A stretch of 64,000 nucleotides of DNA. Source: Myxococcota bacterium (lineage in GTDB: Bacteria; Myxococcota_A; UBA796; JAJRTE01). Positions 17,748 through 28,004 of the stretch are shown here, in pieces. Position 1 is the stretch's first letter. Every line of letters starts with the position of its first letter. The stretch lies in the NCBI GenBank assembly GCA_024278455.1, contig JAJRTE010000192.1:22752-86751 (forward strand). The letters run 5' to 3'. The position numbers and the translations under genes were made by a program. The notes under the pieces were generated by a model that searched no databases, had not been told where the DNA came from, and was given only the letters and a program-made list of their open reading frames with translations.

Positions 17748-20700
17748 CTACTTCGCCGCCGTTATCCAGTAGGGCCAGTAGGGAGAGTAGCCTTCTGCCG
17801 ACGTAACGCCGATGACGAAACGGTATTCGCCATACCGGTAGGGCGCGATAGAGGATCCATGGAAGCAGCTCGTGCCTACGGCGCTCGTGGTGGCAGACCA
17901 GATGAGACCATCGACGACACCGTCCGGCGTAGGGTCGTGGGTGACGTTGTCCCACCGGTCGTAGTAGGAGTAGACGTCCAGGTTGTAGCGGCGCCCCCTG
18001 GGAGCCTGGAGGCAGATACTCCCGGACCAGCTCGCATCGATGAGATAGAAGTCCAGGTCGTCGGCGCGCGACAGGTAGCTGTAGAAGTCGCCCTTTTTCG
18101 TCAGCGCCGAAGACACCCGGATCACCTGGTCCGGTATGCCGTCCCCGTTCGTGTCGTCGCCCTCGTTCGGCTCGAAGTTGTCCCATTGGTACGTGCGCAG
18201 GTACGAGGGGATGTGGGGTGGCAGACTCGATGTCTTGTTCCATGTCCCCAGGCCCAGGGAATGGCAGAACACGTTACCGTCCTGGTCGCCAGTGATGACG
18301 TCGATTCTGCCGTCGCCGTCGATGTCCCAGATTCCTCTCAGGGCAACCGGGACGCCGGATACCACGAATCTCGAGGGTTCGTGTTCGGTGAACCATCCAG
18401 CGTCTTCGTCCCATAGCTTGACACGGAGTTCGGAGCCGGACGTGTACAGCATGTCCGGGAACCCATCCCCATCCACGTCCCACAAGCCGTAGTACGCCAC
18501 CAGTCCGACGGACTCCACGTTGCCATCGTCGTTCACATCGGTCGGATACCAGCCGGCCGGCTGGCTCGAGGCCGGGTAGCCTTCGAGCACCTGGCCGCTG
18601 ATGTCGAACGCCCAGTAACTCCGTGAGGATGGGTTGGCAACGTTCTGCTCCGCGGTCTCGAAGTAGACGACGGAGGTCCGTATCTCGTCCCCGATCCGGA
18701 GAAGCTCCCCGACAGCGCCCGGATACAGGGGGTCGAGGTCGGTCTGGAAGCAGGTTCCGGCCGTACAGAAGAAATCGTAGGTCAGGGTGGCGGCATCGAC
18801 CAGGGAGAAGGCGTACACATGTCCTCCCCAGACACTGGGGACAGTCGCCATACCGTAGCCGTTGCCGAACACGATTTCCGCCGTGCCGTCGTCATCCAGG
18901 TCGGCCAGGGTCCTCCCGTCGGTGTATTCGCAGGTGTTTTCGGGATCCGCGATATCGTTCACATGCACGATGGTCCCGGTCGACCGGTCGAAGCGGAACA
19001 TCCTCACCCCCTGGGCGCCATTGCACCAGGAGGTGGTGAAAAACTCGACCTGGCCATCGTAGTCGACGTCACTTGCCATGAATCGGCTGGCGTCGTACAC
19101 GCCGTCGCTGCTCTCGTAGATCGTCACGGACTTGTCCGGGTTCAGCTTGTAGAAGCCCGGGCGGCTGCCGTTCCCGGTAAGAACCTCGAGCCACTGTGTA
19201 TCGGCGTTGTACTGGTCGTAGGTATCGATATCGGCGAGCACGGCCCTGGCACGCGAATAGTTGTGGTTTGCAGCCGAGTAGTTGTAGTAGGGCGTCCCGT
19301 CGGACCCGAGGATGGCGAAACCGAAGTTGTCCTGCACGATGATTTCGAAGCTCCCGTCGCCGTTGAGGTCCGCGGGTGTGGCCGCGGAAGGGGTTCCGTA
19401 GCTGTAGTCCATGCGGAACGGCCAGTCGCCGTCACAGGCTTCGTAGCAGAGCGTGTCCACGTTGCCATCGCAGTCGTTGTCCTTTCCATCGCACGTCTCG
19501 GTAGCACCGGTGTAGATGGTCACATCCGAATCGTCGCAGTCATCGGCCACGAGGGAGTAGGTGAGCGGGGGGGATTCCCCGACCCCGTCCCCGTCGTTGT
19601 CGTACAGGCAGAACTCGACACCCGGTATTCCGGTCGCGCCGTGTCCGTCGCCGTCGTTGTCCTTGTAGACGAGCACCTGGGGCAACCCCTCGTCCACCTG
19701 GCCGTTGCAGTTGTTGTCTATGTTGTCACAGAGTTCCGGGGAGGCCGGGCTGATGGCGTCGTTGTAGTCGTTGCAGTCCCCCCCTTGGGCCACGTAGCCT
19801 TCCGGCGGCGTGCAGGCGTCCTTCGAATTGTACAGCGCGCCGAAGCCGTCTCCGTCGTTGTCGAGGTAGAACGTGTCCTGGACGCCCTCGTCGGTCTGCC
19901 CGTTGCAGTTGTTGTCCTTCTCGTCGCAGACCTCGATCCCGTTGGGATAGACGTCGGCGTCGGTATCGAGACAGTCGGTCGCGTTGGAGGCGGTGTAGAC
20001 ACCAGTAGCATCGCACAGGCAGGCATAGTCAGAGGCGTTGCCGAATCCGTCTTCGTCCTGGTCGGCCCAGTAGCGGGTACAGCCCTGGGCGTCCTCCTCG
20101 TCGACCAGCCCGTCGCAGTTGTCGTCGATTCCGTTGCACTTCTCGCGCGCGTCCGGCGACACATCGACGTTGTTGTCGTCGCAGTCGCCGGCACGGGAGA
20201 CCCAGCCCAACTTGCTCTCGCACTCGCAACTCGACGTGTCCCCTCCATAGCCGTCGCCATCGGTGTCCTGGTAGATCGTCGCGCACCCATCCGCCCCGGG
20301 CTCGTCGACGAGGCTGTCGCAGTTGTCGTCGATACCGTTGCACGCTTCCATCGCGGCCGGGTTGACGGCTTCGAGTTGATCGTCGCAGTCGGTGTCGTCG
20401 GCAACGTAGCCATCAGGAGGGGTGCAGCCCTCGACCGTTTGTGCGGCGTCACCAAAACCGTCTCCGTCGCTGTCACGGTAGAACACGGACGTCACGTTTT
20501 CGTCGATTTCGCTGTCACAGTCGTTGTCGAGGCCGTCGCAGACCTCATCCGCGCCCGGATAGGCCGTGGGTTCGGTGTCGTTGCAATCCTCGCACGCCGG
20601 CGCGCCGTCGCCGTCCTCGTCGGCATAGGCCACGGAGCCGTCGCAGTTGTAGTCATTGGGGTCGGTGCAGTCGTCCTCGAGTGCTCCTGGGTGGAACCGG

Positions 20701-22778
20701 GTGTCGTTGTCGTCGCAGTCTCCTGGCAGGGAAGCGTATCCAGCCGGCACGGAGCACGCGACGATCGTGTCCGCCTCGGTGCCGTAGCCGTCTTCGTCCA
20801 TGTCCCGGTACCAGGTCGGTGCGTCCAGGGCGTCGGGTTCGTCCACTTCCATGTCGCAATCGTTATCCAGGCCGTCGCAAACCTCATCGGCCATGGGGTT
20901 GGCCGACGGTTCCGCATCGTTGCAGTCGGCGGAATTCTCGACATAGCCATCGGGCACCGAGCAGGCGCCGATGGTGGTCGAGGCGTCCCCGAATCCGTCA
21001 CCGTCGGCGTCGCGGTAGTACTCGAGGGTCACGCCCTCGTCGACTTCGCCGTCGCAGTCGTTGTCGCGCCCGTCGCACACCTCGTCCGCGTCGGGATAGA
21101 CCGACGGGTCGCTATCGTCGCAATCCGGGGTGCCTTCGTTGACGCAAGCCAGGAAGCCGTCCTGGTCGGCGTCGGCGTAGGCCACGGAACCGTCGCAGTT
21201 GTAATCGTTCGGATCGGTGCAGTCGTCCTCGAGCGCCCCGGGGTGGAACAGGGGGTCCTCGTCGTTGCAATCCCCCCCCTGGCCGACGTATCCATCAGGC
21301 GGGGAGCAGGCCACGGCGATGTCATCGTCGGTGCCGTAGCCGTCGCCGTCGCCGTCACGGTACCATTCCGGGGCCTCGTTGGGGACCGGAGCATCCTGTG
21401 GTGTGGGATACTCGGTGTCGTCATCGTCGGCGGCACCGTCGCAGTCGTTATCCTTGCCGTCGCAAATCTCGTCCGCCATGGGGTAGACCTCCGGGGACTG
21501 GTCGTCGCAGTCGCCGGCGTCTTCCACGTACCCGGCCGGCGGGGTGCATGCGGCCGTGGGAAAATCCGGGTCGCCGAATCCATCGCCGTCTCGGTCCTGG
21601 TAGAAAGTGGTGGTCATCCCCTCGTCGACCTCCCCGTTGCAGTCGTTGTCTTTTCCGTCGCAGATCTCCTCCGCCCCGGGGTAGACGGTGGCGTTCGCGT
21701 CATCGCATTCCTCGCAGGCGGCGAAGCCGTCGCCGTCGGCGTCAGCGTAGCTCACCGATCCATCGCAGTTGTAGTCGTTGAAGTCCGTACAATCGCTTTC
21801 GTCCGCGCCGGGATGATACCGGGGGTCCTCGTCGTTGCAGTCCCCGGGTTGCGGGGCGAATCCTTGCGGCTGTTCGCAGGCTGTCACGGTGGTGGAATCC
21901 ACCCCGTAGCCGTCGCCGTCCGCGTCCTGGTACCAGGTGGAAGCACCGCTGGGTTCGGGGGCGTCAGCAGGTGTGGGGTACTCCGTGTCGGCATCGTCGG
22001 TCGCCCCGTCGCAGTCGTTGTCCAGCGTGTCGCATATCTCATGAGCGCCGGGATGAATGTCGGCGTTGGCGTCGTCGCAATCGTCGCCGTTCTCCACCCG
22101 GCCGGGAGGGATGTCGCAGGATTCCTGGCCCGACGCTGGATCACCGTATCCATCTCCATCCGCGTCGGTGTATGATGTGATGAGTAGCCCCTCATCGACC
22201 TCCTCGTCGCAATCGTTGTCGAGGCCGTCACAGATTTCTTCCGCGCCTGGATAGATGTCGGAGTTGGCGTCGTCGCAGTCGTCGGGAGACGGGAAGCCGT
22301 CCCCGTCCGCGTCCGGAAGGGCTCCCGTGCCGGTGAGCGGCACGGTAACGCGCGATCGCGATTCGTCGTTGGACTGGATCTCCAGGACGCCCGAGAAGCT
22401 GCCGGCCGACAGCGGGGCGAACTGGATCTCCACCGTCGTGGACTGGTCGGATTCCACGTACACCGGCCCTGGGTCGCTCAAGAGCGTGAACGCTTCCCCT
22501 TCGGTCACTGCCATCTCGACGGCGAGCTTGGCCTCCCCGGTGTTGGCGACTTCGATGGTCGCCAGGGCCGTGGTACCAACCTCGACCGTGCCGAAGTCCA
22601 CGGCGTCCGTCTCCAGTTGGAGGACCGGCGCCGAGATAGCCGGGCTGGGGGCGGGGCTGATGGATGAGTCGTCATCGCCCACGTCCTGGCAACCTGTGAC
22701 AGCCAGCAGGGACAACAGGAGGACGGTGTTCCGAAAGACCGGTGTGTGCCGGCGAAACAGGCAAGAGGGGACTGCCAT
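17748..22778 (-). CDS. Giant MopE-like lipoprotein with metal-binding repeats and FG-GAP-like region
   Basis: 1676 residues. The lipobox is LAVTGC, so it is anchored by lipid, probably on the outer membrane. Next comes an immunoglobulin-like ASH/DUF1573-type domain (about 50-150: [18 protein letters not shown]). Residues about 155-1170 hold 15 MopE-type cores of the form CDGxDNDCDGxxDE alternating with DxDGDGYGD calcium-like loops (putative metal-binding motif family). The C-terminal 500 residues contain FG-GAP/VCBS-like segments ([29 protein letters not shown]) suggesting a beta-propeller, and a terminal beta domain. Three copies of a longer super-repeat are visible (see findings). Such proteins are typical of Myxococcota and bind Ca or Cu outside the cell. 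GGAGG lies 10 bases before the start. Confidence 0.85.
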   Translation of the reverse strand: MAVPSCLFRRHTPVFRNTVLLLSLLAVTGCQDVGDDDSSISPAPSPAISAPVLQLETDAVDFGTVEVGTTALATIEVANTGEAKLAVEMAVTEGEAFTLLSDPGPVYVESDQSTTVEIQFAPLSAGSFSGVLEIQSNDESRSRVTVPLTGTGALPDADGDGFPSPDDCDDANSDIYPGAEEICDGLDNDCDEEVDEGLLITSYTDADGDGYGDPASGQESCDIPPGRVENGDDCDDANADIHPGAHEICDTLDNDCDGATDDADTEYPTPADAPEPSGASTWYQDADGDGYGVDSTTVTACEQPQGFAPQPGDCNDEDPRYHPGADESDCTDFNDYNCDGSVSYADADGDGFAACEECDDANATVYPGAEEICDGKDNDCNGEVDEGMTTTFYQDRDGDGFGDPDFPTAACTPPAGYVEDAGDCDDQSPEVYPMADEICDGKDNDCDGAADDDDTEYPTPQDAPVPNEAPEWYRDGDGDGYGTDDDIAVACSPPDGYVGQGGDCNDEDPLFHPGALEDDCTDPNDYNCDGSVAYADADQDGFLACVNEGTPDCDDSDPSVYPDADEVCDGRDNDCDGEVDEGVTLEYYRDADGDGFGDASTTIGACSVPDGYVENSADCNDAEPSANPMADEVCDGLDNDCDMEVDEPDALDAPTWYRDMDEDGYGTEADTIVACSVPAGYASLPGDCDDNDTRFHPGALEDDCTDPNDYNCDGSVAYADEDGDGAPACEDCNDTEPTAYPGADEVCDGLDNDCDSEIDENVTSVFYRDSDGDGFGDAAQTVEGCTPPDGYVADDTDCDDQLEAVNPAAMEACNGIDDNCDSLVDEPGADGCATIYQDTDGDGYGGDTSSCECESKLGWVSRAGDCDDNNVDVSPDAREKCNGIDDNCDGLVDEEDAQGCTRYWADQDEDGFGNASDYACLCDATGVYTASNATDCLDTDADVYPNGIEVCDEKDNNCNGQTDEGVQDTFYLDNDGDGFGALYNSKDACTPPEGYVAQGGDCNDYNDAISPASPELCDNIDNNCNGQVDEGLPQVLVYKDNDGDGHGATGIPGVEFCLYDNDGDGVGESPPLTYSLVADDCDDSDVTIYTGATETCDGKDNDCDGNVDTLCYEACDGDWPFRMDYSYGTPSAATPADLNGDGSFEIIVQDNFGFAILGSDGTPYYNYSAANHNYSRARAVLADIDTYDQYNADTQWLEVLTGNGSRPGFYKLNPDKSVTIYESSDGVYDASRFMASDVDYDGQVEFFTTSWCNGAQGVRMFRFDRSTGTIVHVNDIADPENTCEYTDGRTLADLDDDGTAEIVFGNGYGMATVPSVWGGHVYAFSLVDAATLTYDFFCTAGTCFQTDLDPLYPGAVGELLRIGDEIRTSVVYFETAEQNVANPSSRSYWAFDISGQVLEGYPASSQPAGWYPTDVNDDGNVESVGLVAYYGLWDVDGDGFPDMLYTSGSELRVKLWDEDAGWFTEHEPSRFVVSGVPVALRGIWDIDGDGRIDVITGDQDGNVFCHSLGLGTWNKTSSLPPHIPSYLRTYQWDNFEPNEGDDTNGDGIPDQVIRVSSALTKKGDFYSYLSRADDLDFYLIDASWSGSICLQAPRGRRYNLDVYSYYDRWDNVTHDPTPDGVVDGLIWSATTSAVGTSCFHGSSIAPYRYGEYRFVIGVTSAEGYSPYWPYWITAAK
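20640..21800 (-). repeat. Higher-order tandem repeat of MopE units (three copies, about 550-565 bases)
   Basis: The variant core [18 protein letters not shown] occurs three times, at about 21,740-21,800, 21,180-21,240 and 20,640-20,700, spaced about 565 and 550 bases. Each is preceded by the same order of ordinary cores and by a TxYPTPxDAPxP-type linker or its relic. The DNA repeats are close but not identical, so the array grew by tandem duplication of a multi-core block followed by drift. Confidence 0.7.
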
Positions 22779-22899
22779 GGGAAATCAACCTCCATTGCTA
22801 GGGAATCGAGCTTGTCGTCGTCCGGATTATAGCCCTTGGACAGGGTGCGCCACAAGGATTGCTCGTTCGATGGTTACCTCGCCATCTCCCCCAACTCGT

Positions 22900-22937
22900 C
22901 TCCCGCCTGCCGGAGACGGCGGGGGGAGGGTTTTTCT
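22900..22937 (+). terminator. Terminator-like hairpin in divergent region
   Basis: A GC-rich stem (CTCCCGCC pairing with GGCGGG plus GGGAG, with small bulges) around a 10-base loop is followed by TTTTTC at 22931. It has no plus-strand gene upstream, so it may attenuate a longer leader of the 23084 gene or stop antisense transcription into it. Confidence 0.4.
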
Positions 22938-22989
22938 CTTCTCCTGGAAGGCGCCAACAAGGGGTGGACATCAAATCCGTGCAAAGGGA

Positions 22990-23019
22990 TTGACTCGAGG
23001 GTACGAATGGCGATATTGA
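22990..23019 (+). promoter_or_regulatory. Possible promoter of the Bax-inhibitor family gene
   Basis: TTGACT (22990-22995), 18-base spacer, TATTGA (23014-23019), about 65 bases before ATG 23084. A candidate only. Confidence 0.35.
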
Positions 23020-23083
23020 GAGAGAAGTGGACTGCGAACGGTCCACGTGTGACAACGAAGTACCTTTTGTGTTGGGGGTAGAT

Positions 23084-23836
23084 ATGAGGTTGAGAAGTGG
23101 CAATCCGGCACTGTCGGAGCGAATGTTTCAATCGATTCCGCGGGCTTACGGCCAGGAGGCGATGACCCTGGACGGGACGGTGAACAAGACGGGGTTCCTC
23201 CTTCTCCTGGTGCTCCTTGGCGCCGCCATGACATGGCAGATCTTCTTCAGCTCGAGTGGTACGTCCCCGCTCCTGGCGCCCCTGATGTGGGGAGGGATCC
23301 TGGGCGGGATGGTTCTGGCCATCGTCACCGTGCTCAAGAAAGAGTGGGCCGGCGTCACGGCGCCGCTCTACGCAGCGGTGGAGGGGCTGGCCCTGGGAGG
23401 TATCTCGGCCTATTTCGAGTTTCAGTTTCGGGGTATCGTGATCCAGGCTGTCGCACTGACCTTCGGCGTGGCGTTCATGATGCTCTTCGTCTACAAGACC
23501 CGCCTGATTCGCGTGACGGACAACTTTCGGATCGGTGTAGCCGCGGCCACCGGCGGCATCATGCTGGTCTACGTGGCAACCCTGGTGCTGAACCTGTTCG
23601 GCATCTCGATGCCGTACATCCACGGGTCGGGCCTGATAGGTATCGGATTCAGCCTGTTCGTGGTGGTCATCGCGTCCCTGAACCTGGTGATGGACTTCGA
23701 CTTCATCGAGAAGGGGGCTCAGGCGGGCCTCCCCAAGTACATGGAGTGGTACGGCGCCTTCGGGTTGGTCGTCACCCTGGTGTGGTTGTACCTGGAAATC
23801 CTCCGGCTCCTGGCGAAACTCCAGAGTCGAGACTGA
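23084..23836 (+). CDS. Bax inhibitor-1/YccA family membrane protein
   Basis: 250 residues with seven predicted membrane helices (first: GFLLLLVLLGAAMTWQIFF). The N-terminus has the family opening MFQSIPRAYGQEAMTLDGTVNKT, and the C-terminal region has the conserved acidic stretch LNLVMDFDFIEKGAQ plus KYMEWYGAFGL, typical of the YccA/YetJ branch. YetJ is a pH-sensitive Ca leak channel; bacterial relatives interact with membrane proteases. The start at ATG 23084 follows GGGGG; an upstream in-frame start lacks the family pattern. It stands alone between divergent and convergent neighbours. Confidence 0.85.
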   Translation: MRLRSGNPALSERMFQSIPRAYGQEAMTLDGTVNKTGFLLLLVLLGAAMTWQIFFSSSGTSPLLAPLMWGGILGGMVLAIVTVLKKEWAGVTAPLYAAVEGLALGGISAYFEFQFRGIVIQAVALTFGVAFMMLFVYKTRLIRVTDNFRIGVAAATGGIMLVYVATLVLNLFGISMPYIHGSGLIGIGFSLFVVVIASLNLVMDFDFIEKGAQAGLPKYMEWYGAFGLVVTLVWLYLEILRLLAKLQSRD

Positions 23837-23998
23837 GGACCGCCCGCCTCCGCGCGGCCACCGAAAAGCGGAATGCGCCGTGTCGAAACCGCTGGGCAAG
23901 GCTCCCGGTACGACGGAGGGCGCTGGTGGTCCCCTATCGGCACGCCCCCACCGCTTCGATCTGGCGCAGGAATTCCCCCGCGTGTTCCGAATCGGCGG

Positions 23999-25861
23999 TC
24001 ACCCGCGGGTTGCCTGGTCTCCCCTGGCATTCTCCGCCTCGAGCCAGCTCATGAGAGGGGCGAAGTAGTCCATCATGGCGAGCGTGGACAGGTCTTCGCC
24101 GGTGGCCTCCCGGAGGACTTCACGCCAATCGCGCGTCGCTCCCTGCGACAGGATCCGGTAGAGGAATGCGCCCACTTCCTTGTTTCCATAGTAGTTGCAC
24201 GACCTGGGATCCTGGTGGAGAATCTTCCGCGCAATGGCCTCGTGAAGCTGGTATTTCAGCACGGTGGCGATGGCATAGTCGTAGTATTCCCCCGGATCGT
24301 CGTTGATGTGGGTTTTCGAGCAGGCATCGCAGGCGTCCGGGTCATCCAGCCGCGCGGGCGAGGGGGGTACGACACCCTGGTATTGCTTCTTGAGCCGCCA
24401 CCAGGTCTTCTGCCACTGGTCGGGAGGCAGGTCGTGCTCGTACAGTTCATACTCGAACCGGGACATCGTGCCCGCCGACCAGGGGATGAAGGCAATGGTC
24501 TGCTCGAGCGCCTCGTTGAGGAGATACTGCGTCTCGTTGATCGCCACGTCCGGCGGCAGGATGCCTTGCTGCCGGAGGTAGGGTACCTGCCCGGACGCGA
24601 TGGATATCAGTTCGCCGATCCCCTCGTGAAAGGCACGATTCGCCCCTTCGCGCAGGATGGGCGGCACCTCGGGCCGATCGTACGAAAGGTAGTAGTAGAT
24701 GTGGCCGAGTTCGTGGTGCGCAGTGAAAAACCACTGCCCCGTGGGCACGACGCTCATCAACGAACGCACATCACCCTCGAGGTCCATGTCCCACGCCGAC
24801 GCATGGGCGTTCTTCAGGCGGGTCGAACCGCCCGGGACAGGGTACAGATCGGACCCGTCCCAGAAGGAGCGAGGAAGCGGATCGAACCCCATGGATGTGT
24901 AGAACCGCTCCGCCTGCTTGACGATCCATTCGGCACCGCGTCCCTCGAAATAGGCGTCCAGGTTGGCCGCAGGCACGATACCGACCCAACTCTGCGCCCA
25001 TCGATTCGGTGCCCAGTGCGCCGGAATGCCATCCACCGGCACCGGGGCGTCGTAGCGACCGGCGAGTTCTCGAGCCGTCCATGTCATGAGCGCCTCGTAC
25101 AGCGGCGCGGTGTCGGCGACGAAGCCCTCGAGAAGGCTCATCATCTCGTCCACCGTCATTCCGTACTCGGCGATGCGGAGATCATAGAACGAGCTGTAGC
25201 CCATCTTCCGCGCCACCTCGTTCCTGAGCTTCTGGAGTTCCACGAGCCCGGGCTTCAGGACGTATCCCACTTCCTTGGAAGCCTCCCACGCCCGCAGGCG
25301 CTCATCGAGATCCCTGGAATCGACCAGCAATTCATCGATCTCGTTGGCCGTCACCGGCTCGAGGCACGTGCCGCCCGGATCGCGATGAAGGCAGAATTCG
25401 AAGCTGTCGAGCAGCGAAGACTGGTGCGATTCGGCGGCGATCCGGGCATTGACCAGGCCGGGACAGGTGCCCGGATAGTTGGAAGCGGCGTATCGGATGG
25501 CCTCGAGCTGCCGCACCTGGAGGGGAGTCAACCTGTCGGTGTGGGCCAGGTAGCCTCGAGTGCGCCGGATGATCTCCTCGTTGCCGATGAACGCCGCGTA
25601 TGCCTGGCCTGCAGCCGTCCGGCCCGCATCATGGGCGGGCGTGACGTCGGTCGAAGCCGCCCATTCGAAACCCTGTGACGTTCGATACTGATCGACGTAC
25701 AGGGAGTTGTACAGCTCGAGAAATCGCTGTACCTCGAGCTGGAGGCTGTCCGGAGGGATGTCCGGTGCGGTCTGTTGCGGGTGGGCGCAGGCCGCGAGCA
25801 GCAGGGAGAAGGACAAGCCACACACAAGCCGAAACGGGGTGAAACGGTACCGGTAGAACAC
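23999..25861 (-). CDS. Peptidase family M2 (ACE-like) lipoprotein
   Basis: 620 residues from GTG 25861, chosen because GAGGAG lies 8 bases upstream and the signal sequence follows at once; an ATG at 25915 adds residues but lacks a ribosome site. The lipobox LLLAACA makes it a lipoprotein. The zinc site is HELGH (His383, Glu384, His387), with the third ligand Glu in FHEGIGE after REGAN, the M2 pattern. M2 enzymes are dipeptidyl carboxypeptidases. The Trp/Tyr-rich helical body (WFFTAHHELGHIYYYLSYD) matches bacterial M2 proteins. Near the C-terminus CDACSK could form a disulfide. Nothing in the neighbourhood shows its substrate. Confidence 0.88.
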   Translation of the reverse strand: MFYRYRFTPFRLVCGLSFSLLLAACAHPQQTAPDIPPDSLQLEVQRFLELYNSLYVDQYRTSQGFEWAASTDVTPAHDAGRTAAGQAYAAFIGNEEIIRRTRGYLAHTDRLTPLQVRQLEAIRYAASNYPGTCPGLVNARIAAESHQSSLLDSFEFCLHRDPGGTCLEPVTANEIDELLVDSRDLDERLRAWEASKEVGYVLKPGLVELQKLRNEVARKMGYSSFYDLRIAEYGMTVDEMMSLLEGFVADTAPLYEALMTWTARELAGRYDAPVPVDGIPAHWAPNRWAQSWVGIVPAANLDAYFEGRGAEWIVKQAERFYTSMGFDPLPRSFWDGSDLYPVPGGSTRLKNAHASAWDMDLEGDVRSLMSVVPTGQWFFTAHHELGHIYYYLSYDRPEVPPILREGANRAFHEGIGELISIASGQVPYLRQQGILPPDVAINETQYLLNEALEQTIAFIPWSAGTMSRFEYELYEHDLPPDQWQKTWWRLKKQYQGVVPPSPARLDDPDACDACSKTHINDDPGEYYDYAIATVLKYQLHEAIARKILHQDPRSCNYYGNKEVGAFLYRILSQGATRDWREVLREATGEDLSTLAMMDYFAPLMSWLEAENARGDQATRG

Positions 25862-26143
25862 AGAAGAACTCCTCGAGCGGGTTGAACGAAACGGCACAAT
25901 CAGGGCTGACATCATAGCCGGGAGATGCGCCATCGTCGATCGCTTGTCATATACCGTGGAGCGAGCACCCCTCGACCGGGGTTCAAGCAGCGGCGAGACT
26001 CGTGTATAGTTCGAGAGATGCGTCTGCGGGGGCGTGCTAGGGCCCGGCCGGGGCCAGCCAGCCGGCGGATGCGAGCGGTTGCTTGCGACAGGACAGCGGG
26101 CGGAGCGGGCGGGCAAGGGTCGAACCAGTGCGGAGACAGGATC
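25862..26143. other. Divergent intergenic region upstream of the DUF3696 ATPase
   Basis: The ATPase reading frame is open through much of this region, but the conserved protein starts only at 26144. It holds the promoter at 25982-26010 and would give a leader of about 130 bases. Confidence 0.4.
25982..26010 (+). promoter_or_regulatory. Candidate promoter of the ATPase/partner locus
   Basis: TTCAAG (25982-25987), 17-base spacer, TATAGT (26005-26010). The -10 is good and the -35 weak, which would fit a regulated or low-level promoter. Confidence 0.4.
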
Positions 26144-28003
26144 ATGCTGAGGCGTTGGGTGCTCGAGAACTTCAAGCCGATCAACGGGGTCGCCGATCTT
26201 AAGCTGAACAGCATCACCCTGTTCGCCGGCCTGAACAGCTCGGGCAAGAGCAGCGTCTTGCAGTCGATCCTGCTGGTTTCCCAGACCCTGAGCAACCCCA
26301 ACCCGGACAAGCCGTTGATCCTGAATGGCCCGATCGTCCAACTCGGCACATTCGAAGGAACGCTCAACGAGCGGGCGGCGGGGAAGAGCCTGAGACTGGG
26401 GTTCGAACTGTGTCCTTCCCCGGCGCGTTCGCACCGGTTGGGCGGAGCCGGCCACCGCGGCCGTAGCATCATGTTCCCGGAGCACCAGTTGTCGGCCATT
26501 CGGACCAGTGTAAGCTTTTCTGCCGCAGCGCAGCTCTCGGGTGCAGCATCCGGGATCGACGCTGTCAAGGTCTGCCTGTCCGAGGCAACCATCGAGGTCG
26601 ATGTGATCGACGAACCGGGCGCTCCCGAACGGCGCGTCTCGGCACGGGTCATGCCTCTGAGTGAAGAGGATGAGCAGGCATTTCTTTCCGACGTCGTCGA
26701 GGCCTACTTCCAGTTCGTTCCCTATCACGCCGGAAGCAACTACGTGTCTGAACTCGTCGACACCCTGTCGGTCCGACGCATGCTGACGAGGCTGTTGCAC
26801 TTCCTGCCCCACCGGTTGCTGAGGAAGTTCAACGTGCGCGATCGCCGCCAGGAGGAGCTGATGAGTCTCATCGAATTCGTGTTCGAGGGACGCGCGGCCG
26901 GCAGCGAACGGTCCCACCTTCATCCTCGTATCATCCAGATCCTGACCCATGAGCCGAGCCAGGCGTTTCGGAAACGGCTCGAGACCATTGCCGCGCACGA
27001 AGCGACCGAACCGGTGTCGGGCCGAACGATTGCGGATGTCCTGGACTGGGTGCGCGACCTGCAGGAACAGCGCGGGACGAGTCCGGGATTCGTCTCGAGC
27101 GTCAAGGAGGCGGTGATCTCGGAGTTCGTGGCGGAGAAGGGAGGCAGACCGCACGGCGGCGCCGAATACGGGCTGGACTCCTTCTCGCGAAGTCCTGTCC
27201 TGACCGCATCGGAATACACGACCGACTACTTCACGACCATGATCCGGTATCTCGGGCCGTTGCGCGCCGACCCCCAGGCGGCACAAGGCTTCGCACCCTC
27301 GAGCGAGCCGGACGACGTGGGCTTCAAGGGGGAGTATGCCGCCTCCGTCTTCGATGCCAACAAGCACCAGGATGTGACCTGGTGGGACCCGTTCGCGTGG
27401 GCCGAAAAGCGGGGTTCCCTGGAACGCGCCATGGACGTATGGCTTCGCTACCTGGGCGTCGGTCACCATGTGCTGACTCGAGAAGCCGGTCTGTCCGGAG
27501 TGCTCTGGTGCCTCCAGCAGACGCCGGGGTCCGGGGAGCGGCCCCTGCACGCCGTTGGCATAGGCGTCAGCCAGGTGCTGCCCATCCTCGTCGCCGGGTT
27601 GATGGCCCCGCAAGGCGCCATGTTCCTGATCGAGCAGCCCGAGTTGCACCTTCACGAGAGGGCCCAGGCCAGGTTGGGGGACTTTTTCTTCGGACTCGCA
27701 CAGATAGGCAAGCAGTGCATCATCGAGACCCACAGTGTCTGCCTGGTCAACCAGATCCGCTATCACATCGTCAAGGGGGGACAAGCCGCCCGCGACATGA
27801 CCACGATCTACTTCGTCGAGCAGGACGAGCACGGGGATGCCCACTTCAGCGAGGTCGAGGTCTCCCCCCACGGCAACATCGGGAATTGGCCCGACGGGTT
27901 CTTCGACCAGGGGGCACTGCAGGAAGACCTGATCACCCGCGAAAGCATTCGCGCTCGAGCAAACAGGGCAAGCCGGGACGGGCAGGGCTCGCGGGAGGAG
28001 TAG
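26144..28003 (+). CDS. DUF3696 AAA ATPase (OLD/ABC-like), probable defence ATPase
   Basis: 619 residues from ATG 26144, where the family opening LENFKPINGVADLKL begins. Walker A is GLNSSGKSS at about residues 29-37. A long insert (about 50-370) precedes the C-terminal core GIGVSQVLPILVAG, Walker B FLIEQPELHLHERAQ (about 495-510), the switch region IIETHS (about 528-533) and the DUF3696 end NWPDGFFDQ. These are SMC/OLD-like ATPases often paired with effectors in antiphage or other conflict systems. It stops with TAG two bases before the next gene's ATG, so the two are one operon. No TOPRIM domain is fused. Confidence 0.88.
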   Translation: MLRRWVLENFKPINGVADLKLNSITLFAGLNSSGKSSVLQSILLVSQTLSNPNPDKPLILNGPIVQLGTFEGTLNERAAGKSLRLGFELCPSPARSHRLGGAGHRGRSIMFPEHQLSAIRTSVSFSAAAQLSGAASGIDAVKVCLSEATIEVDVIDEPGAPERRVSARVMPLSEEDEQAFLSDVVEAYFQFVPYHAGSNYVSELVDTLSVRRMLTRLLHFLPHRLLRKFNVRDRRQEELMSLIEFVFEGRAAGSERSHLHPRIIQILTHEPSQAFRKRLETIAAHEATEPVSGRTIADVLDWVRDLQEQRGTSPGFVSSVKEAVISEFVAEKGGRPHGGAEYGLDSFSRSPVLTASEYTTDYFTTMIRYLGPLRADPQAAQGFAPSSEPDDVGFKGEYAASVFDANKHQDVTWWDPFAWAEKRGSLERAMDVWLRYLGVGHHVLTREAGLSGVLWCLQQTPGSGERPLHAVGIGVSQVLPILVAGLMAPQGAMFLIEQPELHLHERAQARLGDFFFGLAQIGKQCIIETHSVCLVNQIRYHIVKGGQAARDMTTIYFVEQDEHGDAHFSEVEVSPHGNIGNWPDGFFDQGALQEDLITRESIRARANRASRDGQGSREE

Positions 28004-28004
28004 G

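Larger units (their letters stand above)
22779..23083. other. Divergent intergenic region between MopE-like and Bax-inhibitor genes
   Basis: No gene supported. It holds a terminator-like hairpin on the plus strand and a promoter candidate for the Bax-inhibitor gene, listed separately. Confidence 0.45.

Noticed and set aside
18819..22175. 1118-codon open frame on the plus strand
   Set aside because: It is the antisense of the repetitive MopE-like gene, made of Val/Gly/Ala strings with no ribosome site.
17748..22778. Repeat array considered as CRISPR
   Set aside because: The repeats are degenerate coding units in one long open frame, with no constant direct repeat or unique spacers.
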